Below are positions 1 through 4,205 of a DNA stretch of 7,368 nt, piece after piece. A model generated the notes under the pieces. The model had not been told where the DNA came from. It searched no databases and saw nothing but the letters and a program-made list of their open reading frames with translations. The translations under genes and the position numbers were made by a program. The DNA is from Oscillospiraceae bacterium (GTDB taxonomy: Bacteria > Bacillota > Clostridia > Oscillospirales > Oscillospiraceae). The first letter of the stretch is position 1. Every line of letters starts with the position of its first letter. Where the stretch lies: the NCBI GenBank assembly GCA_031266955.1, contig JAISAA010000306.1:1-7368 (forward strand), in the 5' to 3' direction.

Positions 1-593
1 ATGGGCGGGTTGTTCGCCACGGCCTTCGCGATCTGTACGCGCTGCTGCATACCGCCGGAGAAATTGCGCGGCGGCTCCTTTACGCGAGAGGCCGGTATCT
101 CTATGTGCTCGAACAGATACCCTGTGCGCGCGTCCATCTCGCGCACGCTGCGGCTTCCGGCGGCGATGAGCTTCTCCGCGACGTTCGCGCCGGAGGAGAA
201 GAACATACGCAGACCCATATGCGGGTTCTGGTACACCATACCGAGCAGGCTGTCGCGTATATGCCGCCGCCGCTGCGGGCTGACGGTGAACGCGTCCTCC
301 CCGCCGCCGCGATAGCACGAAAGGCGGTAGCTGCCCGCCGTGGGCGCCAAGTCCAAATACAGCGCCCGCATGAGCGTGGATTTGCCCGAGCCGGACTCTC
401 CTACGATCCCGAGGCTCTCCCCCTCGCGCACCCGCAGCGACACGTCGCGCACCGCCCATATGCTCCCGCAGACGGGGCATCTGTTCCGCGTGAGCGCCGC
501 CGCGTCCTCACAAGCCGGGCACCCCGCCCCGTAGCGCACCGTGAGCCCGTCGAGCGCGACGGAAAATTTTGCGCCGTTTGTATCAGTGGTCAT
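1..593 (-). CDS. phnK: PhnK, C-P lyase core-associated ABC ATPase (3' end off window)
   Basis: This is an ABC-type ATPase of the carbon-phosphorus lyase system. In E. coli PhnK binds the PhnGHIJ core, rather than acting as a transporter ATPase, and is needed for phosphonate breakdown in vivo. About 197 residues are visible. They include a Walker A motif GESGSGKST (residues 65-73), a Q-loop glutamine (Q122, in YQNP) and the ABC signature region FSGGMQQ (178-184) followed by RVQIAKA. Walker B and the H-loop lie beyond the left edge. A four-cysteine insert, CPAC at 25-28 and CPVC at 39-42, sits in the first beta region before Walker A and resembles a small zinc knuckle. It is absent from E. coli PhnK as I remember it. 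The ATG at 593 overlaps the phnJ stop in an ATGA junction. Seven bases upstream is a G-rich site, GAGGGGG (601-607), so translation is probably coupled to phnJ. Confidence 0.93.
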   Translation of the reverse strand, partial: MTTDTNGAKFSVALDGLTVRYGAGCPACEDAAALTRNRCPVCGSIWAVRDVSLRVREGESLGIVGESGSGKSTLMRALYLDLAPTAGSYRLSCYRGGGEDAFTVSPQRRRHIRDSLLGMVYQNPHMGLRMFFSSGANVAEKLIAAGSRSVREMDARTGYLFEHIEIPASRVKEPPRNFSGGMQQRVQIAKAVANNPP

Positions 594-1435
594 CTTGCCG
601 CCCCCTCTCTGCGCTTTTCGCAGTAGCCGCTGTCCGAGCATTGGAACATCCGTTCGCCCGTCTCGGAGTCGAAGAGCTCGTCGAAATAGACGTTTTCGGC
701 GCCGCACAACCGGCATACGCGCCCGCTGACGTCCTCCGGCTTGAACGGGTGGTCGTCGAACGCTATGGACTCCACGCGCGAGTACGGCGGCAGCGCGTAT
801 ATCTTCTTCTCGCGCCCCGCACCGAACAGGAACAGCGCCGGGGACATATTCAGCTTCGGATTGTCAAAGCGCGGTATCGGCGAGGGCAGCATCATATACC
901 GCCCCTCGACCATCACGGGATAGTCCGCGCCGAGCTCTATATCGCCCGTGCGGACTATGCTCTCGTACAGCGCCAGCCACATGGGGGAGTAGTCCATCTC
1001 GGCGTGCATCACGCGCGTCACGGATTCGAGCGGTTCCACGAGCCTCAGAGGTTCCGGCCCGGGCACTTGGAGCACCATTATCTGCCCCGCTTTCAAGGGC
1101 GCCTCCGGGACGCGGTGGCGCGATTGGATAATGCTCGCCGCCCCGGAGTCCGTCGTCGTCTCCACATCGGTGCAGGTTTTTACGAAATTGCGTATCGACA
1201 GAGCGTTCACGCTGTCGTCGCTGCCTTGGTCTATCACCTTTAGGATATCGCCGGGGCCTATGACGGACAGCGTTATCTGTATCCCGCCCGTGCCCCAGCC
1301 GCGCCCTATCGGCAGCTCGCGCGAGCCGAACGGGACTTGGTACCCCGGTATCGCCACGGCCTTCAGCAGCGCGCGGCGTATGACGCGCTTGGAGCCCTCG
1401 TCCAAAAACGCGAAGTTGTAGTCGTTACCGCGCAT
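590..1435 (-). CDS. phnJ: PhnJ, radical-SAM C-P lyase subunit
   Basis: This is the catalytic subunit that cleaves the carbon-phosphorus bond of ribose-1-phosphonate-5-phosphate, using S-adenosylmethionine and a [4Fe-4S] cluster. It is 281 aa, the same length as the E. coli enzyme as I recall it. The diagnostic C-terminal cysteines are C241, C244, C266 and C272, with spacing CX2C-X21-C-X5-C. By family knowledge the first three ligate the cluster and the last forms the thiyl radical. The proposed glycyl-radical residue in the AIPGYQVP segment corresponds to Gly31 here (Gly32 in E. coli). Other conserved blocks are GWGTGGIQ (46-53), SPIPRFDNPK and FGAGREK. The ATG at 1435 has a good ribosome binding site, GAGGAG at 1443-1448, seven bases upstream. 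The gene overlaps phnI by 11 bases and phnK by 4. No defect is visible, so the protein should be active. Confidence 0.97.
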   Translation of the reverse strand: MRGNDYNFAFLDEGSKRVIRRALLKAVAIPGYQVPFGSRELPIGRGWGTGGIQITLSVIGPGDILKVIDQGSDDSVNALSIRNFVKTCTDVETTTDSGAASIIQSRHRVPEAPLKAGQIMVLQVPGPEPLRLVEPLESVTRVMHAEMDYSPMWLALYESIVRTGDIELGADYPVMVEGRYMMLPSPIPRFDNPKLNMSPALFLFGAGREKKIYALPPYSRVESIAFDDHPFKPEDVSGRVCRLCGAENVYFDELFDSETGERMFQCSDSGYCEKRREGAAR

Positions 1436-2579
1436 CGCCGCTCTCCTCTCTTTCTTCGCCGCCGCCGCGCCGAACGCGGTCGAGCTTCGACTGGAACGTG
1501 ACGTAGTGCGGCAGCTTCAGGTGCGAGATGAAGCCGTTCATCTCTAAGCAGTCGCCATGCAGCAGCACGAATTCCTGATTTTGCAGGATGCCGTCCCCAT
1601 CCGTTTGAAGCGAGTGGTCCATTATCGACATCGCGATAGCCTTTGTGTCCTGCCGGCCGAACACTATGCCGTAGCCCATGCCGAGGCTCAGCGCCGCCGT
1701 CGATTTGTCCACGCGGTCGCCCTGCCCCGCCTCCATGCGGCGCAGCGGGTCGCCCGCCGCCTCGCGCGTGCTCTCGCGGCTCTCCTCCGAAAACAGCGAC
1801 TCCACCTCCGTGACGACTATGCCGCCCGCGCATATCGTCTCGCCCTCGATTAACGGATGCGGCAGCAGCACTTCCAGCTCGCCCGTGCGCAGCTCGCCTA
1901 CAGTCGGGTGCGACGGCCCGAAGCCGCGCAGCCCGGCATACGCGAGTCCCGACAGAAAGCCCGTATCCGCCCGCGTCAGCGTTTGAAGCCGCGCCGAGCG
2001 CTCCGCCGGAAACGGCAGGGGATTCATCGTGACGTCATACGGCTCGGAGTTGGAGTCGGGATTGTCGGCGATGAGGCTTTCACGGCGGAGCTCTCGGGAT
2101 ATGCGCGGTGCTTTTATTGGCGCCGCATTTGCCTTGTCTGCCGGTTCTTCGCGGTTTTTGGCGGAGTCCATATCGCCGTCCATTAAGCCAAAATCCAGCA
2201 GGCGGTGGGTGTAATCGTACGTCGCGCCGAGGAACTGGCCGCCGGGGATGTCCTTGAACGCCGCCGAGACGCGGCGGTGGAGCGTCATATCCTCGCAGTC
2301 GAGCGGCAGGCTCTTATACGCCCGCGCCAGCGTCGATCTGTACGCCCTCAGCAGGAACACGGCTTCCTCAGGCGAGCCCTCGGACTGTTTGAGCGCCAGC
2401 GCGGCGTAGCGCGGGGCGTAAAAGCCCGCCTCGCTCATCACGCGGTCTATAAGCAGCCCGAAACGCGCCTGTATCGCGTCGAGATCCACGGCGGAATCCC
2501 CGGCCGTTCTGTTTCGTTCCAGCAGCGCGGCGGCGTTTTCGACAGCCTCGCGCCCGCCTGTTACGGCTACGTAAGCCAT
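1425..2579 (-). CDS. phnI: PhnI, C-P lyase core subunit
   Basis: PhnI is the core subunit that, by family knowledge, displaces adenine from ATP and, with PhnG, PhnH and PhnL, forms ribose-1-phosphonate-5-triphosphate from a phosphonate. The protein is 384 aa, against roughly 354 in E. coli. Conserved blocks include MAYVAVTGG at the start, ALALKQ, AVFLLRAYRSTLA, KDIPGGQFLG-TYDYTHRLLDF, SHPTVGELR and HLKLPHYV (353-360). H353 and H358 match the paired histidines that bind a metal in the E. coli core complex. Much of the extra length is a charged, low-complexity stretch at about residues 260-301, just before GYGIVFG. The ATG at 2579 is chosen because it begins the family N-terminus and follows an AAAGG site ten bases upstream. 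Reading further upstream in this frame gives only translated phnH sequence. The gene overlaps phnH by 13 bases and phnJ by 11. Confidence 0.96.
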   Translation of the reverse strand: MAYVAVTGGREAVENAAALLERNRTAGDSAVDLDAIQARFGLLIDRVMSEAGFYAPRYAALALKQSEGSPEEAVFLLRAYRSTLARAYKSLPLDCEDMTLHRRVSAAFKDIPGGQFLGATYDYTHRLLDFGLMDGDMDSAKNREEPADKANAAPIKAPRISRELRRESLIADNPDSNSEPYDVTMNPLPFPAERSARLQTLTRADTGFLSGLAYAGLRGFGPSHPTVGELRTGELEVLLPHPLIEGETICAGGIVVTEVESLFSEESRESTREAAGDPLRRMEAGQGDRVDKSTAALSLGMGYGIVFGRQDTKAIAMSIMDHSLQTDGDGILQNQEFVLLHGDCLEMNGFISHLKLPHYVTFQSKLDRVRRGGGEEREESGDAR

Positions 2580-3148
2580 TTTACCGCCGCCTTTCTCGTT
2601 ATCGCCGTTATATCGTTGTCCGCCCGCAGAAATATCAGCTCTATCCCCAGCGGATACTCCCGCTCCAGCGCGTCGCGCGCCTGTACCCACTTGCGCTCGT
2701 ACCCAGTCAGCGCCGCGCGCCGCCCCTCCGGCGGGACACCCGGCCCCGACAGCTCGCACTCGTCGCCCGTCGCGCCGGACGAGCCCGCTATCACTGTGCC
2801 CGACGTGTGCGGCGCCGTGTGCGTGCCCGTCTTCACGAGCGGCAGCAACGCGGACGGATCTACAGGCGCGGGCAGCAATATGAAATCCGCGCTTTGTATA
2901 TCGGCAGGGGCGCTGCCCGTAATATACCCGATTTCCGCGCCGTCGTCCGGCGCTCCGTTCCAATACTGCGTGACCTCGTTGTCCAACAGCGTCGCCGCCG
3001 CCGCGAGCCACGCGCCGTTGCCGGCAAAGCGCGCCGCCTGCTCCGCAATGCTGTAGAGCGCCCCCGGATTCGCCAGCGCGTCGAGCAAAACGCGGAACAC
3101 TCCCTGCGAATCTAATGTGTAATCGAACGAATGTTTCTTACTAATCAA
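2567..3148 (-). CDS. phnH: PhnH, C-P lyase core subunit
   Basis: PhnH belongs to the core complex that installs phosphonate on ribose-triphosphate. It has a fold related to PLP enzymes but lacks the cofactor site. The protein is 193 aa, close to the usual 194. Visible family features are an N-terminal helix segment FRVLLDALANPG (18-29), TGTHTAPHTSGTVI (107-120), ELSGPGV (132-138) and EYPLGIELIFL (164-174), which match the order in E. coli PhnH. The start is TTG at 3148-3146, overlapping the phnG TGA stop as TTGA. A GGAGG site (3159-3163) lies ten bases upstream, inside the end of phnG. No nearby in-frame ATG would keep the conserved N-terminus. This arrangement suggests expression by translational coupling to phnG. 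Confidence 0.94.
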   Translation of the reverse strand: MISKKHSFDYTLDSQGVFRVLLDALANPGALYSIAEQAARFAGNGAWLAAAATLLDNEVTQYWNGAPDDGAEIGYITGSAPADIQSADFILLPAPVDPSALLPLVKTGTHTAPHTSGTVIAGSSGATGDECELSGPGVPPEGRRAALTGYERKWVQARDALEREYPLGIELIFLRADNDITAITRKAAVKWLT

Positions 3149-3576
3149 GCTTCTTTATCCTCCAGTACATGAAATTTCACTTGTGTGCCGCGCACGAGCG
3201 CCGCCGTCTCCGATTCGGCACTTTTTCGCAGCTCTTCGAGCTCAAGTAATCGCACTTCAATGGCGGCGAACTCCGGAAAGCCGCCCGTGTGCGCGGCGTC
3301 GAGCGCGGCGGCGGCGCCCGCCCTGCCGAGGTCGTCCCCGAGCGCCACGGCGGCGCCGCGCACCCCGTCGAGCTCCGCTATGCAGTGTACCGCAAGCGCT
3401 TCGCCGAGGTAGAAATTACTGTTTCTTACGGGCTCGCGCACTGTTAGCAGGATCATGGTCTTTTCGGGGCCTTTGACGTATTCCATACGCCGGTTCGCTG
3501 TTACTTTCTCTGCGAGCGTTTGCAGGGCCGCTGTGGGCGCGGATGCTGTTATTCGGCTCAGTGTTTGTTTATCCAT
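3145..3576 (-). CDS. phnG: PhnG, C-P lyase core subunit; first gene of the operon
   Basis: PhnG is a small subunit of the PhnGHIJ core complex and works with PhnH, PhnI and PhnL in transferring phosphonate to ribose-triphosphate. The protein is 143 aa, against about 150 in E. coli. The best family signature is FYLGEAL (55-61) followed by a short segment and then GVRGAAVALGDDLGRA (71-86). The C-terminus is helical and ends in VRGTQVKFHVLED, like the terminal VRG motif of the family. The ATG at 3576 is preceded by AAGGAG (3581-3586) with a short four-base spacer, which fixes the start. The frame stays open upstream to about 3900, but that part reads intergenic repeat sequence. No phnF or transporter gene is immediately upstream, so phnG is the first phn gene in the visible cluster. 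Confidence 0.93.
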   Translation of the reverse strand: MDKQTLSRITASAPTAALQTLAEKVTANRRMEYVKGPEKTMILLTVREPVRNSNFYLGEALAVHCIAELDGVRGAAVALGDDLGRAGAAAALDAAHTGGFPEFAAIEVRLLELEELRKSAESETAALVRGTQVKFHVLEDKEA

Positions 3577-3740
3577 TGCTCTCCTTGTCGTTTGAATATT
3601 TTGCAGTTGTTCGGCGGACGTGTCCGTGGCGGGGTGCTGGGTAAAATAATAAACGCGGTGTGTTAAATCCACATCCGCGTTAGAGTAAAAGATATGCAAA
3701 GTGATGATGCATACTACTATATAATTATATAAGGGGATTT
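3577..3740 (-). promoter_or_regulatory. AT-rich leader upstream of phnG, candidate promoter region
   Basis: This stretch is much more AT-rich than the genes around it and lies directly upstream of the phn operon, so it is the natural place for its promoter. A perfect 14-bp palindrome, TATATAATTATATA (3718-3731), contains a consensus TATAAT on the minus strand (3724-3729). No good -35 hexamer is found 16-18 bases above it. Nearer the gene is an imperfect dyad, roughly CGCGGATGTG and CACACCGCG, around TTTAA (3655-3680). I recognise no riboswitch or known operator. The promoter call is inferred from position and base composition. Confidence 0.3.
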
Positions 3741-3809
3741 CTTTTTCGCCTGCGCGGTGCGGCGTAGCCGCGCGCCCCGTGCCGCAGCACGTTAAATCAC
3801 ACGTCCGCG
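3663..3809. repeat. Two diverged copies of a TTAAATC...TCCGCG motif
   Basis: On the plus strand, TTAAATCCACATCCGCG (3663-3679) and TTAAATCACACGTCCGCG (3792-3809) are near-identical, with one extra base and a few substitutions, and lie 129 bases apart. One copy is in the phnG leader and the other in the hairpin-rich block. They may be ends of a dispersed element or a duplicated protein-binding site. The sequence does not decide between these. Confidence 0.4.
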
Positions 3810-3916
3810 CACGTTGCGAGCATTTTTTCTTGCGCTGTTGCGCCTGCGCGGCGCAGCGCCCCATTTCTTTGCGGAAAGAAATGGGGGAAAGAACCGCCAA
3901 AGGAAGAATCCTTTGG
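3741..3916. repeat. GC-rich inverted/direct repeat block (dispersed-element-like)
   Basis: The block has two copies of CGCCTGCGCGG (3747-3757 and 3841-3851), 94 bases apart, each preceded by a T-rich run and followed by a small GC hairpin (GCGGC-GTA-GCCGC in the first, GGCGC-A-GCGCC in the second). Next comes a perfect 12-bp stem, CCCCATTTCTTT/AAAGAAATGGGG, with a GCGG loop (3859-3886). After that is a perfect 8-bp stem, CCAAAGGA/TCCTTTGG, with an AGAA loop (3897-3916). Neither strand has a T-run after the stems, so these are not ordinary terminators. The pattern resembles noncoding miniature repeats common in clostridial genomes. The family assignment is from general memory. Confidence 0.6.
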
Positions 3917-4052
3917 AATCCTCTGAATCGCGGGGGCTTTACGGGGGTTGTCAGCAGTCGGTGGGTGCGGCGCTGTCATTTTAGGGCTGTTTCGGGGGAC
4001 GTGGTGCGGTAGCGCTCTGTGTCCACACGCGAATCCACTCGTTTCGCTGCCG

Positions 4053-4190
4053 CCCTGCTGTGCGGGAGGGATATAGGGACGCCCCCGTCACGCGCTCGGC
4101 ATAATTCCCCTCCTGTGGAGGGGTGCCACCGCAGGGGGCGAGGTGGTTCCTGCCACCCTGCTGTGCGTACGGAGGGGGCGGGGATCCTTA
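4053..4190. repeat. Second GC-rich repeat block with CCCCTCC/GGAGGGG hairpin
   Basis: CCCTGCTGTGCG occurs twice (4053-4064 and 4156-4167), 103 bases apart. Each copy is followed by a G-rich run (GGAGGG or GGAGGGGGCGGGG). Between them is a perfect 7-bp stem, CCCCTCC/GGAGGGG, with a TGT loop (4107-4123). GCCACC and GGTGG segments (4125-4157) can also pair. The block lies just downstream of the stop of the RCC1-SLH-CAP gene and contains no convincing reading frame. It looks like a second dispersed noncoding element next to the one at 3741-3916. The stretch between the blocks (about 3917-4052) holds nothing I recognise. Confidence 0.55.
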
Positions 4191-4205
4191 TCAATTGTAA
4201 TCACA

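Noticed and set aside
105..1243. Long plus-strand open frames opposite phnK and phnJ
   Set aside because: They are Arg/Ala/His-rich shadow frames produced by GC-rich codon use of clear minus-strand genes, with no recognisable domain.
1363..1833. A second minus-strand frame across the phnI-phnJ junction
   Set aside because: It is rich in Arg, Gly and His, resembles no family and overlaps the conserved PhnI and PhnJ frames.
2580..3011. N-terminal extension of PhnI by 144 residues
   Set aside because: The extra part only reads phnH in another frame. The family N-terminus begins at the ATG at 2579.
2205..3056. A 283-codon plus-strand open frame opposite phnH and phnI
   Set aside because: It covers two well-supported overlapping phn genes and has low-complexity, shadow-like composition.
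3640..3672. PhoP-box-like TTAACA repeats in the phnG leader
   Set aside because: Only one TTAACA is present. The positions 11 bases away do not match and the one at 22 bases is only a partial match.
3859..3886. 12-bp perfect stem as a terminator
   Set aside because: No T-run follows it on either strand.
3577..3900. N-terminal extension of PhnG by 108 residues
   Set aside because: It translates AT-rich leader and hairpin repeats. The ATG at 3576 has a strong AAGGAG site and matches family length.
4107..4123. CCCCTCC/GGAGGGG hairpin as a rho-independent terminator for the surface-protein gene
   Set aside because: On the minus strand the stem is followed by AATTATG, not a T-run, and the stem belongs to a wider repeat block.
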